NCBI GenBank assembly: GCA_028281465.1
Contig: JANQJV010000297.1
Span: forward strand, 1 to 64,000
DNA from: Azospirillaceae bacterium
Lineage (GTDB): Bacteria > Pseudomonadota > Alphaproteobacteria > Azospirillales > Azospirillaceae
Reading direction: 5' to 3'
Length of the DNA stretch: 64,000 nt
Under the pieces are notes generated by a model. It did not search any database. It was given only the letters and a program-made list of their open reading frames with translations, and was not told the origin of the DNA. This document shows positions 1 to 9,347 of this stretch, piece by piece (the stretch's first letter is position 1; every line of letters starts with the position of its first letter). The translations under genes and the position numbers were made by a program.

Positions 1-148
1 CCGGGGATGAAACAGTCCAGTTTTCCGAGCGCATATATAGCAGCGAAGTTTGCTTTTGCTACTATATTTGGACACGCCAAGCTTAGTTTCTTGTTAGAAG
101 CAGAAAACCTCAATAGATACGTTTCGTCTTCGCACGCTGCCGTGGTGG

Positions 149-772
149 TCACCCTATCAGCACCAGAAGAGCGCTCGCAGCGATCAATCCGGCCATGGCA
201 AGGGTGAAGGGACGGCCAGATTTGCCGGCCAGCAAGCGGCGCAGGCTACTGCCGGCCAGCACCCAACTTCCGGAGCAGAAAGGGGCGACCGCCATGAATA
301 CCAGGGTCATGCTTGCGGCTTGGGTCAATGCGGTGGGGGCCATGCCGGCGAAGGCACCTGATGCGCCAATGACGATCGACCAGGCCTTGGGATTGACCCA
401 TTGGAACAAGGCGGCTTCCAACCAGGTCATGGGGCGACTGCCTCTTGGTGTTTGCGCGACGTCCTGCGATGCGGCCGACGGTGAACGCAGCGCCGGTGCC
501 CCGATGGTCCAGGCCAACCAAAGCAGCCAGAGACCTCCAACCAGTCGCACGGCGTCGAGCAACCGGGGATAGAGCGCCAAGAGGCCACCCAACCCCAGTG
601 TCACCGCGCCAAGCATGACGCCCACACCCCAGGCGGCGCCAAGCAGATGGGGCAGAGTGCGCCGGAACCCGAACGCGGCACCGGAGGCCAGCAACATCAT
701 ATTGTTGGGCCCGGGGGTAATGGACATCACGAAGCTGAAGCTGGCAAAGGCCGAAACCACTGCGAAATCCAT
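149..772 (-). CDS. LysE/RhtB-family amino-acid exporter
   Basis: A 207-residue inner-membrane protein of the LysE/RhtB family, which exports amino acids or their analogues. The N-terminal stretch SITPGPNNMMLLASG (about residues 18-32) is the hallmark PGPN segment of this family, and hydrophobic stretches through the chain fit about six membrane helices, the usual number for the roughly 205-residue family. The ATG at the right end is preceded by GGGAGAGG. It stands alone and is divergent from gatB. The substrate cannot be read from sequence. Confidence 0.9.
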   Translation of the reverse strand: MDFAVVSAFASFSFVMSITPGPNNMMLLASGAAFGFRRTLPHLLGAAWGVGVMLGAVTLGLGGLLALYPRLLDAVRLVGGLWLLWLAWTIGAPALRSPSAASQDVAQTPRGSRPMTWLEAALFQWVNPKAWSIVIGASGAFAGMAPTALTQAASMTLVFMAVAPFCSGSWVLAGSSLRRLLAGKSGRPFTLAMAGLIAASALLVLIG

Positions 773-1170
773 GTGCCTCTCCCGCGACCTATTTTGGTCA
801 GCATGATTAACCTATCCATGGAACCGGAATCGGTGAATTTGCAGGGCCTCCTTGCGCCAGCCGCATGTCGGCAAAGCCTCTCGCCGCCTGGCGCGGGGCG
901 TGGTAGATAAAGCGAATGGGTTTGGCACAGCATGGACGAGTTGGGCGGGACGCTCACCCGATCCCTTTCCCATTCCCACGACAACGGCGGAGGAATGGGG
1001 GGCCGCTCAACGGCCACGTGAGGAAGGCGCCGTTGGACAGATGAATGAATACTGTCCGAGCCAAGACATCTTCCCCCCATCCTTCTTCCAACAGGGGGGG
1101 GGGCAGGTGGCAGAATGATCCTGTAGGGCGCATGAAACGTCAGGGTAAGTTAACGAGAAGGGCCGCTGGG
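773..1170. other. Intergenic region, exporter/gatB divergent gap
   Basis: About 400 bases between divergently transcribed genes. Open frames exist on both strands, but none has a recognisable product, and the frame that runs into gatB upstream of 1171 looks like leader rather than protein. The promoters of both neighbours should lie here. No clear operator or terminator was seen. Confidence 0.5.
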
Positions 1171-2625
1171 ATGAGTCTGATCCAAGGGAATACCGGTGAT
1201 TGGGAAGTGGTGATCGGGCTTGAGGTGCATGCTCAAGTCGTATCGAAGGCCAAACTGTTCTCTGGTGCTTCGACGCAATTCGGTGCCGAACCCAACGGCC
1301 AGGTCAGCTTCGTCGATGCCGGCTTCCCAGGCATGTTGCCGGTCATCAATCGGTTTTGTGTCGAACAGGCGGTGCGCACGGGCCTCGGCCTCAAGGCCCA
1401 GATCAATCTCACCTCGGTGTTCGACCGAAAGAACTACTTTTACCCCGACCTCCCGTGCGGCTATCAGATCAGCCAATACTCGCAGCCGATCGTCGGTCGC
1501 GGCGAGCTCCTGCTCGACCTGCCAGATGGGGTGATCCGTCGTATCGGCATCACTCGGTTGCATTTGGAGATGGATGCCGGCAAGAGCCTGCACGACCAGC
1601 ATCCGCAAAAGACCTATGTGGATCTCAATCGGTCGGGCGTGGCCCTCATGGAGATTGTTTCCGAACCCGACCTGCGGTCATCAGAGGAAGCCGGAGCCTA
1701 CATGCGCAAGCTGCGCACCATTCTGCGCTATCTCGGCACCTGCGATGGCAATATGGAAGAAGGCTCATTGCGCTGTGACGCCAATATTTCCGTGCGCCGC
1801 CCAGGGGCGCCATTCGGCACACGGTGCGAGATCAAGAATTTGAACTCGATCCGTTTCGTTCAGCAGGCGATCGACTACGAAGCGCGCCGACAGATCGAAG
1901 TGATCGAAGACGGCGGCACCATCGATCAGGAAACCCGGCTGTGGGACACCGGAAAGGGTGTCACGCGAACCATGCGCAGCAAGGAAGAGGCGCATGACTA
2001 TCGGTACTTCCCGGACCCGGATCTTTTGCCGCTGGACCTCGATCCGGCCTGGGTCGATCAGATCAAAGCGGATCTACCGGAACTGCCGGACGAAAAGAAA
2101 GACCGCTTCATGCACGACTACAAACTACCGGCCTACGATGCTGGCGTGTTGGTACAGGAGCGCCCGAGAGCGGATTTCTTCGAGGCCGTGGCCAAGGGCC
2201 GTGACGGCAAGCTGTCGGCCAACTGGGTCATGGGCGATCTGTTCGGGGCTTTGAACAAGGTCGGTCTGGATGTTGAGCAATCTCCCGTGTCGGCCACGGC
2301 ACTCGGTGGCCTGGTCGATTTGATCGCCGACAACACGATCTCCGGGCGCATCGCCAAGGAGGTGTTCGAGGAGATGTTCGCCACCGGCCAGCCGGCGGCC
2401 GACATCGTCGAAGCCAAGGGGCTCAAGCAGGTCACCGACATCGGGGCGATCGAGGCGGCGATCGCCAGTGTCCTGGACAAGAACCCGGATAAGGTGGCCG
2501 AGTACCACGGCGGCAAGGAAAAACTGTTCGGCTTCTTCGTCGGTCAGGTCATGAAGGCGACCCAGGGCAAAGCCAACCCGACCATGGTCAATGACCTGTT
2601 GAAGGCGACTCTGACTGGGAGATAG
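1171..2625 (+). CDS. gatB: Aspartyl/glutamyl-tRNA(Asn/Gln) amidotransferase subunit B
   Basis: GatB, the kinase/tRNA-binding subunit of the GatCAB amidotransferase that converts Glu-tRNA(Gln) (and Asp-tRNA(Asn)) to the amidated form. The protein opens with the family's [13 protein letters not shown] stretch and carries [40 protein letters not shown] and [11 protein letters not shown], all typical. The C-terminal YqeY-like tail ends [16 protein letters not shown]. The open frame begins at 1045, but homology starts just after the ATG at 1171, which gives 484 residues, the normal length. The partner genes gatC and gatA, often immediately upstream in this class, are not in the window. Confidence 0.96.
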   Translation: MSLIQGNTGDWEVVIGLEVHAQVVSKAKLFSGASTQFGAEPNGQVSFVDAGFPGMLPVINRFCVEQAVRTGLGLKAQINLTSVFDRKNYFYPDLPCGYQISQYSQPIVGRGELLLDLPDGVIRRIGITRLHLEMDAGKSLHDQHPQKTYVDLNRSGVALMEIVSEPDLRSSEEAGAYMRKLRTILRYLGTCDGNMEEGSLRCDANISVRRPGAPFGTRCEIKNLNSIRFVQQAIDYEARRQIEVIEDGGTIDQETRLWDTGKGVTRTMRSKEEAHDYRYFPDPDLLPLDLDPAWVDQIKADLPELPDEKKDRFMHDYKLPAYDAGVLVQERPRADFFEAVAKGRDGKLSANWVMGDLFGALNKVGLDVEQSPVSATALGGLVDLIADNTISGRIAKEVFEEMFATGQPAADIVEAKGLKQVTDIGAIEAAIASVLDKNPDKVAEYHGGKEKLFGFFVGQVMKATQGKANPTMVNDLLKATLTGR

Positions 2626-2991
2626 GCGGGCGGGCGCGCTTCGAATCCGCGGAGAGCCGCGCCCGCCGAAACGCGCGTCGGGCCGAAACATGCGTCGGCA
2701 TGATGCCGGTGCGGGCGATTGGCGTGTCACTCGACCAACTCAGCAATCTGCTGGCCGCGCGTCAGGCTGCGCGGCAGCAGCCAGGGCCGGGGCGTGATCG
2801 TCCTCGACCCAATCACCCAGACCGCGGTAGTCCAAGGCCAAGTCAATCGGTTTGAGTGCGATCAAAGCCTTCGATGGCCAATGGGGGATTCAGATATTGC
2901 GAATCGGTCACGATTTTGCCGAGTCGTGTCGCATCGGAGACTCACAATTGCCACGATTCAGCGACCCTCGACGGTCTTGTCGGGGGCAGTC
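2626..2991. other. Intergenic region, gatB/rsmB
   Basis: About 365 bases. The rsmB frame is open back to 2719, but the translation there has no family resemblance, and the RsmB N-terminus aligns from 2992. A short open frame at 2701-2853 has no recognisable product. I see no RNA gene or terminator. Confidence 0.4.
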
Positions 2992-4308
2992 ATGACCCCG
3001 GGGGCACGACTGCAAGCGGTGATCGACGTCTTGGATACCCTCGGCGCGTCGGATCGACCGGCCGATGCTATAGTCAGTGCCTATTTTCGGCAGCGCCGAT
3101 TCATTGGCGCCAAAGACCGGACCGCGATCGCCGAAGGGGTGTACGCCATCCTGCGTCGGGAAGCCCGTCTGCGCTGGTGGCTTGAGCGCTGCGGTCATGC
3201 TGCGACACCACGTGCCTTGGTCATTGCGCACGCTTTGGTCGCCGAAAGTACCACGGTCGTGGCGCTACGCGCTCATTTCTCTGGCGGCCGCCATGCGCCC
3301 GCACCATTGGACACCGGTGAGGTGAGGGTGTTGGAAAGCCTGGCGACCCACACGCTGGAGCATCCAGACATGCCCGAAGCCGTTCGCCTCGAGTGCCCGG
3401 ACTGGGCCGAAGCGGCATTGCGCGCTGCCCTGCCGATCGGCTTTGCCGCCGAACTGCGGGCCTTGCAGGCGCCCGCACCTTTGGATTTGCGCGTCAATAC
3501 ACTGAAGACGTCATTGACCGAGGCGATTGCGGCCCTACACCGGGATGGCATCCTGGCCGAGCCGACACCGTGGTCGCCGGTTGGGTTGCGGGTTGCCGAA
3601 CGGCGGGCGGTCGCGGCCACGCAAGCCTTCCGTGACGGTTGGATCGAGATTCAAGACGAGGGGTCGCAGTTGGTCGCCTTGGTCACGGATGCCCGTCCTG
3701 GTCACCACGTTGTGGATTTCTGCGCCGGTGCCGGCGGCAAAACGCTGGCTTTGGCAGCCAGCATGGCCAACCGCGGACGTGTGATCGCCTGCGACGTGCT
3801 GGGTCGTCGGCTCGAACGCGCCGGAGAGCGCCTGCGCCGGGCCGGTGTGCATAATGTCAGCACCCGTCCTTTGTCACACGAACGCGATCCGTGGGTGAAA
3901 CGTCATAAGGCCCAGTTCGACCGGGTTCTGGTGGATGCCCCGTGCACTGGCGTGGGCACGTGGCGACGCAACCCGGACGCTCGGTGGCGGCGTTTCGGAC
4001 CGGGGCTCGAAGAGCTGACAGGCCTGCAGGCACAAATTATGGAAAGTGTCAGCCGATTGGTGAAACCCGGCGGTCGACTGGTCTATGCCACGTGTTCCCT
4101 CCTACCGGCCGAGAATCAAGACCGAATCGCCGCCTTTCTCACTGAGCATAAAGACTTTCAGTTACTCCCTATGGCGACCGTCTGGGCGGATGCGGTTGGG
4201 ACGACCTTACCGTTCCTGGACACACCCAACACCCTCATGGTCACGCCGCACCGGCACGGTACAGATGGGTTTTTCGCAGCGGTGCTAGAGCGCCGTGCGA
4301 CGCTTTGA
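2992..4308 (+). CDS. rsmB: RsmB/NOP-family rRNA cytosine-C5 methyltransferase
   Basis: A SAM-dependent m5C methyltransferase, most likely acting on 16S rRNA C967. The N-terminal ~140 residues form an NusB-like RNA-binding helical domain (VIDVLDTLGASDRPADAIVS...). The catalytic half has the SAM loop VVDFCAGAGGKTLALA, motif IV DAPCTGVGTWRRNPD with the first cysteine, and VYATCSLLPAEN with the catalytic cysteine, as expected of the two-cysteine NOP/Sun family. Choosing the ATG at 2992 gives 438 residues, the usual size. Other RsmB/F-like m5C enzymes are possible, but the NusB-like domain favours RsmB. Confidence 0.9.
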   Translation: MTPGARLQAVIDVLDTLGASDRPADAIVSAYFRQRRFIGAKDRTAIAEGVYAILRREARLRWWLERCGHAATPRALVIAHALVAESTTVVALRAHFSGGRHAPAPLDTGEVRVLESLATHTLEHPDMPEAVRLECPDWAEAALRAALPIGFAAELRALQAPAPLDLRVNTLKTSLTEAIAALHRDGILAEPTPWSPVGLRVAERRAVAATQAFRDGWIEIQDEGSQLVALVTDARPGHHVVDFCAGAGGKTLALAASMANRGRVIACDVLGRRLERAGERLRRAGVHNVSTRPLSHERDPWVKRHKAQFDRVLVDAPCTGVGTWRRNPDARWRRFGPGLEELTGLQAQIMESVSRLVKPGGRLVYATCSLLPAENQDRIAAFLTEHKDFQLLPMATVWADAVGTTLPFLDTPNTLMVTPHRHGTDGFFAAVLERRATL

Positions 4309-4478
4309 CATCGATGGGTAACGCCATGGAGGGCTGGACAGGGGCCTCCGAAAAGACCAGACTTACAGTGTGGCATCAGTCGTGCACGACGGCCTTGAAC
4401 AAGATATCGATTGAGCATAAAGGCAGGCGACTGCGGCGCGGAGCGCCGAACACTGGTTTCCGCGAAGGAATGGGCCCC

Positions 4479-5030
4479 ATGATCGTGATCCGTACGGCGC
4501 GTGCCGAAGACGCGTTTGCCATTGGCCAGGTCCAGGTGGAGAGTTGGCGGTCGGCCTATCCGGGCATCATCGCAATTGACTATCTGGTCAACTTGGATCC
4601 GCTCGTGGTGGGTGAGCGCTGGTGGTCGATGCTGCGCCGACGTGATCACGCATCGCAGACCATGGTGGCGGTAGAACGGCAATCGAATACCGTCGTCGGA
4701 TTTGGGAGTTGTGGCCGTTTGCGAACCGGGGTGACTGGATTTTCCGGGGAGATCTATGCCCTCTACCTGTCACCGAGCGCGCAGGGCCAAGGCATTGGAC
4801 GGCGGTTGGTGGCCACCTTGGCCACAACGCTTCTCAATGATGATATGCGCAGCGCCGTCGTGCGGGTTCTGCGCGAAAACCCAAGCCGATGGTTCTACGA
4901 ACATCTGGGTGCCAAGCGTTTGTCGGAACGGCCGATCCGCTTTGCCAACCAGACGTTGGCCGAGGTTACGTACGGGTGGCGCGACCTTGTCCCCTTGGCG
5001 CACACGCCCGCCAACCCTTGGGCCGAATAA
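4479..5030 (+). CDS. GNAT-family N-acetyltransferase
   Basis: A 183-residue Gcn5-related acetyltransferase that would use acetyl-CoA to acetylate an unknown amine. IRTARAEDAFAIGQVQVESWR at the N-terminus and YLSPSAQGQGIGRRLVATL (the Q/RxxGxG/A pyrophosphate-binding motif) define the fold, and RENPSRWFYEHLGAKR is the typical C-terminal helix/strand. The frame is open from 4305, but GAAGGA sits 9 bases before the ATG at 4479. It lies between rsmB and guaA on the same strand. The substrate is unknown. Confidence 0.85.
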   Translation: MIVIRTARAEDAFAIGQVQVESWRSAYPGIIAIDYLVNLDPLVVGERWWSMLRRRDHASQTMVAVERQSNTVVGFGSCGRLRTGVTGFSGEIYALYLSPSAQGQGIGRRLVATLATTLLNDDMRSAVVRVLRENPSRWFYEHLGAKRLSERPIRFANQTLAEVTYGWRDLVPLAHTPANPWAE

Positions 5031-5132
5031 AAGCCATTCGCCAACGGCTTGGCTCAACCGCGGTGCCGGCGCTGGTCCCCAACCAGCCGGTCCTGATAGG
5101 ATGCCCAATCCTGATCCAACACGAGGGCATCC

Positions 5133-6683
5133 ATGTCCGGCGATCGCATCCTGATCCTTGACTTCGGTTCGCAGGTCACGCAGCTCATTGCTCGCCGGGT
5201 GCGGGAAGCCAAGGTCTATTGTGAAGTCGTCCCATTCCAAAAAGACGTACAGGCGATCGTTGCTTTTGCGCCCAAAGGCATCATCTTGTCTGGCGGACCG
5301 GCTTCAGTTTCAGAGGCGCATGCACCGCACCCTCCGGATGGACTGTTCGATCTCGGCATCCCGATCCTGGGCATCTGCTATGGACAACAGGTCATGTGCA
5401 GCGCGTTGGGCGGCCAGGCTGATCGGCACATGCATGGCGAATTTGGACCGGCCGAGATCACGGTGACGGCAGACTGCGCTTTGTTCGATGGTCTCTGGCC
5501 GGTCGGCAGCCGGCAGCCAGTGTGGATGAGCCATGGTGATCGTGTCACCCGCTTGCCTCCCGGCTTCCGCATCGTCGGTGAGAGTATCGGTGCGCCCTTT
5601 GCCGCCGTGGCCGACGAAACACGGCGGTTTTATGGCGTGCAGTTCCATCCCGAAGTGGTGCACACCCCCGATGGGGGCCGGCTGATTGCCAATTTCGTCC
5701 ACCGCGTCGCCGGATGCCAGGGTACATGGACCATGGCGGGATTTCGGACGAGCGCCTGCGCCGCGATCCGGCAGCAGGTGGGGCAGGGACACGTGATTTG
5801 TGGCCTATCCGGTGGTGTGGACAGCGCGGTTGCAGCCGTGCTCATCCATGAGGCCTTGCGTGATCACCTGACCTGTATCTTCGTCAACACCGGGTTGCTG
5901 CGCGAGGGGGAAGCGGCCGAGGTGGTCGGCCTATTCCGTGATCATTACAACATCCCACTGGTGCATCGGGACGCGTCGGCTTTGTTTCTGGAGCGTCTGG
6001 CCGGTGTGACCGATCCGGAAGCGAAACGCAAGATCATCGGCAAAACCTTCATCGACGTGTTCGACGAAGAAGCCCGAAAGCTTGGCGGCGCCGATTTCCT
6101 GGCCCAGGGCACGCTCTATCCCGATGTCATCGAGAGTGTTTCGCCGATCGGCGGACCGAGCGTGACGATCAAATCACACCACAATGTGGGCGGGTTGCCT
6201 GAGCGTATGAACTTGAAACTACTGGAGCCGTTGCGCAGCCTGTTCAAAGACGAGGTGCGCGCGCTCGGCCGCGAGTTGCAGCTACCAGATCGGCTGATCG
6301 GGCGGCATCCGTTCCCCGGGCCGGGCCTGGCGATCCGAATCCCGGGGGACGTGACAGCCGAGCGCCTGGCCATCCTGCGCCGGGCCGACACGATCTATCT
6401 GGAAGAGATCCGCCGCGCCGGCCTTTATGACCGAATCTGGCAAGCCTTTGCTGTCCTGTTGCCCGTGCGGACGGTCGGCGTGATGGGCGATGCGCGGACT
6501 TATGACCACGCCTGTGCGCTACGCGCCGTTACCGCGAGCGACGGCATGACGGCCAGCGTGTTTCCCTTCGATCCTGCCTTTCTGGAACGCGTCGCCACCC
6601 GCATCGTCAACGAAGTCCCCGGCATCAACCGTGTAACGTACGACATCACCAGTAAACCGCCGGGGACGATCGAGTGGGAGTGA
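5133..6683 (+). CDS. guaA: GMP synthase (glutamine-hydrolysing)
   Basis: Converts XMP to GMP with glutamine as nitrogen donor. The class-I glutamine amidotransferase domain (residues 1-190) has the nucleophile loop [15 protein letters not shown] and [15 protein letters not shown]. The ATP-pyrophosphatase domain starts with the PP-loop [20 protein letters not shown]. The dimerisation domain ends in the conserved [12 protein letters not shown]. 516 residues is full length. The N-terminus [20 protein letters not shown] fixes the start. It is probably transcribed alone or with the preceding acetyltransferase, 102 bases upstream. Confidence 0.97.
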   Translation: MSGDRILILDFGSQVTQLIARRVREAKVYCEVVPFQKDVQAIVAFAPKGIILSGGPASVSEAHAPHPPDGLFDLGIPILGICYGQQVMCSALGGQADRHMHGEFGPAEITVTADCALFDGLWPVGSRQPVWMSHGDRVTRLPPGFRIVGESIGAPFAAVADETRRFYGVQFHPEVVHTPDGGRLIANFVHRVAGCQGTWTMAGFRTSACAAIRQQVGQGHVICGLSGGVDSAVAAVLIHEALRDHLTCIFVNTGLLREGEAAEVVGLFRDHYNIPLVHRDASALFLERLAGVTDPEAKRKIIGKTFIDVFDEEARKLGGADFLAQGTLYPDVIESVSPIGGPSVTIKSHHNVGGLPERMNLKLLEPLRSLFKDEVRALGRELQLPDRLIGRHPFPGPGLAIRIPGDVTAERLAILRRADTIYLEEIRRAGLYDRIWQAFAVLLPVRTVGVMGDARTYDHACALRAVTASDGMTASVFPFDPAFLERVATRIVNEVPGINRVTYDITSKPPGTIEWE

Positions 6684-7219
6684 GGCGTGCCGCACCAGAG
6701 TGGCCGCTCCGACGTTGCGTGACGGATCCATGCGGGTGACGAGCCACGGTTCGATTTATGGTACGATGTCAGCCACACCGCGTTCTCGGCCACCGCGTCG
6801 ACGATCTGTTCGATACCCGCTCGCGCCAGCCATTCCATGACGACGTCAAAGAGGTGTATGTGTCCAGGACAGAGAGTCGACAGGGAGTCTGCCTTGTGTA
6901 TGTGTCATCCTGTGGACTGTTGGATGCGTATCGGTGGCCGCTTCTGGCACAGGAACGGCAGCGTGGCAAGGTGCCGAGGATCATCAACCGTACAACGGTC
7001 TCGCCTGGTCGCACCCGACAGGCGTGGATCTGTCCGTATCGATGGCCAAAACCATCTGGACTGCATGGGAGCGGAGCATTCTTGATCGGCACCATCTGTG
7101 GTGTACGGACGACCAGGTGTGACGGGTCTTGATTGGCGTGGCCGGTTTCGGTGCCAGTTGACGCATGGGGGCCGCTGTGCTCGACTATATGGCCAGGGTC
7201 CGTGGATGAATGAAAACGA
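6684..7219. other. Intergenic region downstream of guaA
   Basis: About 535 bases without a supportable gene. Open frames on both strands (for example minus 6769-7248) have no recognisable motif. The 3' end of guaA is a known insertion site for integrases in other bacteria, but no integrase or direct repeat of the guaA end is visible here. The GGTTCGATTT near 6750 is not part of a tRNA. Confidence 0.4.
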
Positions 7220-7867
7220 ATGTCACGTCCAACCGTGTCCTTGACCATGGTTGCTGATCCGGTGACCGGGGATGCCGTTCCTCATCTCCGTACCCATCGC
7301 CTGGTCCTAAGGCCTTGGTGTGACGAAGATGTGCCGGACTTTGCGGCACTGAATGCCGATCCGCAGGTCATGGAGCACTTCCCGGCCACGCTCAGCCGGT
7401 CGGAAAGTGATGTCCAGGCGGCGCGTATACGAACCGAGTTTCGCACCGAAGGCTTTGGCTGGTGGGTGATGGAGCTGCCCGGAGAAGCGCGCTTCATCGG
7501 CTTCACCGGTCTGAACCGGCCGGATTTCAAGGCGCATTTCATGCCCTGTGTGGAGATCGGGTGGCGCATGGCGCGTGCTTACTGGGGCCGTGGTCTGGCC
7601 ACCGAAGCTGCTTGGGCCGCCGTCGCCTTCGGATTTCAAGTGCTCAAATTAGCCGAACTGGTGTCGTTCACCGCGTTTTCCAACCAGCGCTCGCAGGCGG
7701 TGATGCGCCGCTTGGGCATGACCTCAGAGTCAGCCGATGATTTCGATCACCCCGCAGTGCCGCACGGACATCGGATTCAACGTCATGTCTTGTACCGGCT
7801 CGACGTGGCGGTTGCCGCTGCCACGATGCCGCAAATCCAGACCGGAGCCGCCAGTCTTCAACAATAA
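7220..7867 (+). CDS. RimJ/RimL-type GNAT acetyltransferase
   Basis: A 215-residue (or 206-residue, if the ATG at 7247 is used) GNAT protein of the RimJ/RimL type. LRTHRLVLRPWCDEDVPDFA is the classic start of this group, and WRMARAYWGRGLATEAAWA holds the acetyl-CoA loop. SFTAFSNQRSQAVMRRLGM is the usual C-terminal segment where an Asn and the helix contact CoA. Members act on ribosomal-protein N-termini or small molecules; nothing here decides which. Neither start has a strong ribosome-binding site. Confidence 0.85.
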   Translation: MSRPTVSLTMVADPVTGDAVPHLRTHRLVLRPWCDEDVPDFAALNADPQVMEHFPATLSRSESDVQAARIRTEFRTEGFGWWVMELPGEARFIGFTGLNRPDFKAHFMPCVEIGWRMARAYWGRGLATEAAWAAVAFGFQVLKLAELVSFTAFSNQRSQAVMRRLGMTSESADDFDHPAVPHGHRIQRHVLYRLDVAVAAATMPQIQTGAASLQQ

Positions 7868-8113
7868 AGGGTCCAAACGGTGATCAGTGTGTTGGCCCGG
7901 GCGACGGCAAGATCTCACCACGCATATGTTGGTCATGGTGTGCCGCGCACCGTCCGGACAAGCACCGGGGCGACACTCAGAACCGCCGATTGTCGTGGCA
8001 ACGGGTTGGCGCGTGATGGGATCGACGGCAACACATCAGCTAAGGACAAGGACTGACGTGAAAACTTGAGGAAATTCACCTGGTTATTCAGAGGTTGCTT
8101 GTGTAAAAACAAT

Positions 8114-8149
8114 ACCAGTTTATTCGCGAAAGCTGTCTCGAATACTGGT
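8114..8149. repeat. Imperfect inverted repeat in AT-rich patch
   Basis: ACCAGTTTATTCG and CGAATACTGGT pair as arms (one two-base bulge) around a 12-base loop. It is not followed by a T-run on the plus strand. It could be an operator, a structured-RNA stem or a mobile-element end. Confidence 0.4.
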
Positions 8150-8314
8150 AGTTGATTTATCTGATCGGATTACCTAGGCAGACAGAACCGGCGGATGTGT
8201 CGGAGATTTGCATTTCGTCACCGGCTGCTGGCCAACGTCCGCCTTCGCGTGCCGGAACGGGAAGATTATGCCAACGGCCCGAAACACTGACCAGTCCTCG
8301 GGCCGCCCTGTTTC

Positions 8315-8342
8315 GGAGCGCCGGCAAAGATGCCGGCGCTCC
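8315..8342. repeat. REP-like hairpin, 12-bp perfect stem
   Basis: GGAGCGCCGGCA, loop AAGA, TGCCGGCGCTCC: a perfect 12-base-pair palindromic stem with a 4-base loop. There is no T-tract, so it is not an intrinsic terminator. It resembles interspersed GC-rich palindromic units of proteobacterial genomes; copy number elsewhere in the genome cannot be judged from here. Confidence 0.6.
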
Positions 8343-8538
8343 TCGTTCAGCGCCGAAACCGAACGTGTCATCAATGCGGGCCATGGGTATTACCGGCTGC
8401 GTGACGTCGAAGCCGTGATCGAGAATGACAGCGATACCGGCAATAAGCACTTCATGATCTTGCCCTGGCAGCACCTGCCGAACCTGGCCAAGCCGTCCAA
8501 ACGCGATGCGCATCTGTTCGAGGCAATCTCGGATTGCC

Positions 8539-8584
8539 CGATCCTGCACACCCCCGATCCTGCACACCCCCGATCCTGCACACC
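8539..8584. repeat. 16-bp tandem repeat, about 2.9 copies
   Basis: The unit CGATCCTGCACACCCC occurs twice in full (8539-8554 and 8555-8570), followed by a partial third copy up to 8584. The unit length is not a multiple of three, so it is unlikely to be coding. It is a likely site of length variation. Confidence 0.8.
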
Positions 8585-8693
8585 ATGGATCCGTTATACA
8601 TGGGCGAACTGCGCAATGGGATTGATCGTAGCGACACTCTCATCTTGATTGGCGCTGGACAAGTGGCCGTCGGGATGGGGACAGGGAAGGAAA

Positions 8694-8797
8694 CGTAGGT
8701 CGGTGCTCTGCGCCGACAGATACACCCTCCGCAAGGGCGATCGGCGGGGGGGGAGCGTGGGGAGGCGGGGTTTGTCGGCGCAGAGCGCCGACCTACG
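8694..8797. repeat. Long inverted repeat with 25-base arms
   Basis: Arms at 8694-8718 and 8773-8797 are reverse complements with one mismatch (CGTAGGTCGG... against ...CCGACCTACG). Each arm also contains its own small palindrome around GGCGCAGAGCGCC. The 54-base spacer is G-rich. The 11-mer CCCTCCGCAAG appears in the spacer (8725) and again just outside the right arm (8806). This has the form of a paired REP/BIME-like or MITE-like element. Confidence 0.65.
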
Positions 8798-8912
8798 GGA
8801 CGGTCCCCTCCGCAAGATAGGCATGGCTGACGTGGCGCGGCGCATCGAGTACCTGACCGACCTGCTGGCTCCGTTTGGCGCTACCAGCACCACTGCCATG
8901 GATAACCGGTGA

Positions 8913-9281
8913 TCAAGGCACAACCCCGGGCGCCGGGGTAACCCACCACCGCAGGGACGCGACGACCAGCGCCGCCGCGAGAGCCATTTCCATGACCCAG
9001 ACCAGAAAGGCGGCCAAATAGGCCCAGTCGGAGAAGCTGCCTTCGCCAGAATCGTAGGTCCAGATCGCAGGCAGGCCATGCAGCCATTTGGTTAGCCAGA
9101 TGTACCAGTAATACTCGTTGAGATGGGCGGCGACGTCCGCCAGCCATTCCGCTCCGCCAAGCCGGTCAAACCCGGCCAAGAGCACAAGCGCCAGCGCCAG
9201 CAGCGCCGGGTCATGCCGATAAAGGCCGAGGAACACAAAGCTGCCAATGATAAAGGAAAACACGAACCTGTTTCCGAACAA
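8913..9281 (-). CDS. Small hypothetical membrane protein
   Basis: 122 residues with an N-terminal hydrophobic segment (FSFIIGSFVFLGLY), a second (LLALALVLLAG) and a third near the C-terminus (YLAAFLVWVMEMALAAALVVASL). An aromatic middle section is rich in Tyr and Trp. No family is recognised. It lies 66 bases downstream of the DUF3500 gene on the same strand, so the two may be co-transcribed. Coding status rests on hydrophobicity and strand context only. Confidence 0.55.
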   Translation of the reverse strand: MFGNRFVFSFIIGSFVFLGLYRHDPALLALALVLLAGFDRLGGAEWLADVAAHLNEYYWYIWLTKWLHGLPAIWTYDSGEGSFSDWAYLAAFLVWVMEMALAAALVVASLRWWVTPAPGVVP

Positions 9282-9347
9282 GGACGGATTTCCGTCGGTT
9301 TAGCCGCCGCTGCGCCTGGGAGCAACGCTGGTCTGCATCGGCATCGG

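Larger units (their letters stand above)
7868..8912. other. Gene-poor repeat-bearing intergenic region
   Basis: About 1 kb with no convincing gene. It holds an AT-rich patch at about 8050-8160 with an imperfect inverted repeat, two GC-rich hairpin elements, and three copies of a 16-base unit, each listed separately. Open frames such as plus 8208-8648 are low-complexity and run through the repeats. This looks like a landing area for small repetitive elements. Confidence 0.55.

Noticed and set aside
6740-6775. GGTTCGATTT resembling a tRNA T-loop
   Set aside because: No acceptor or anticodon stems can be built around it.
6684-7219. Possible genomic island at the guaA 3' end
   Set aside because: No integrase, no duplicated guaA end and no clear compositional break.
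8539-8584. Short regular repeats considered as a CRISPR array
   Set aside because: 16-base units are contiguous, without spacers, and no cas genes are present.
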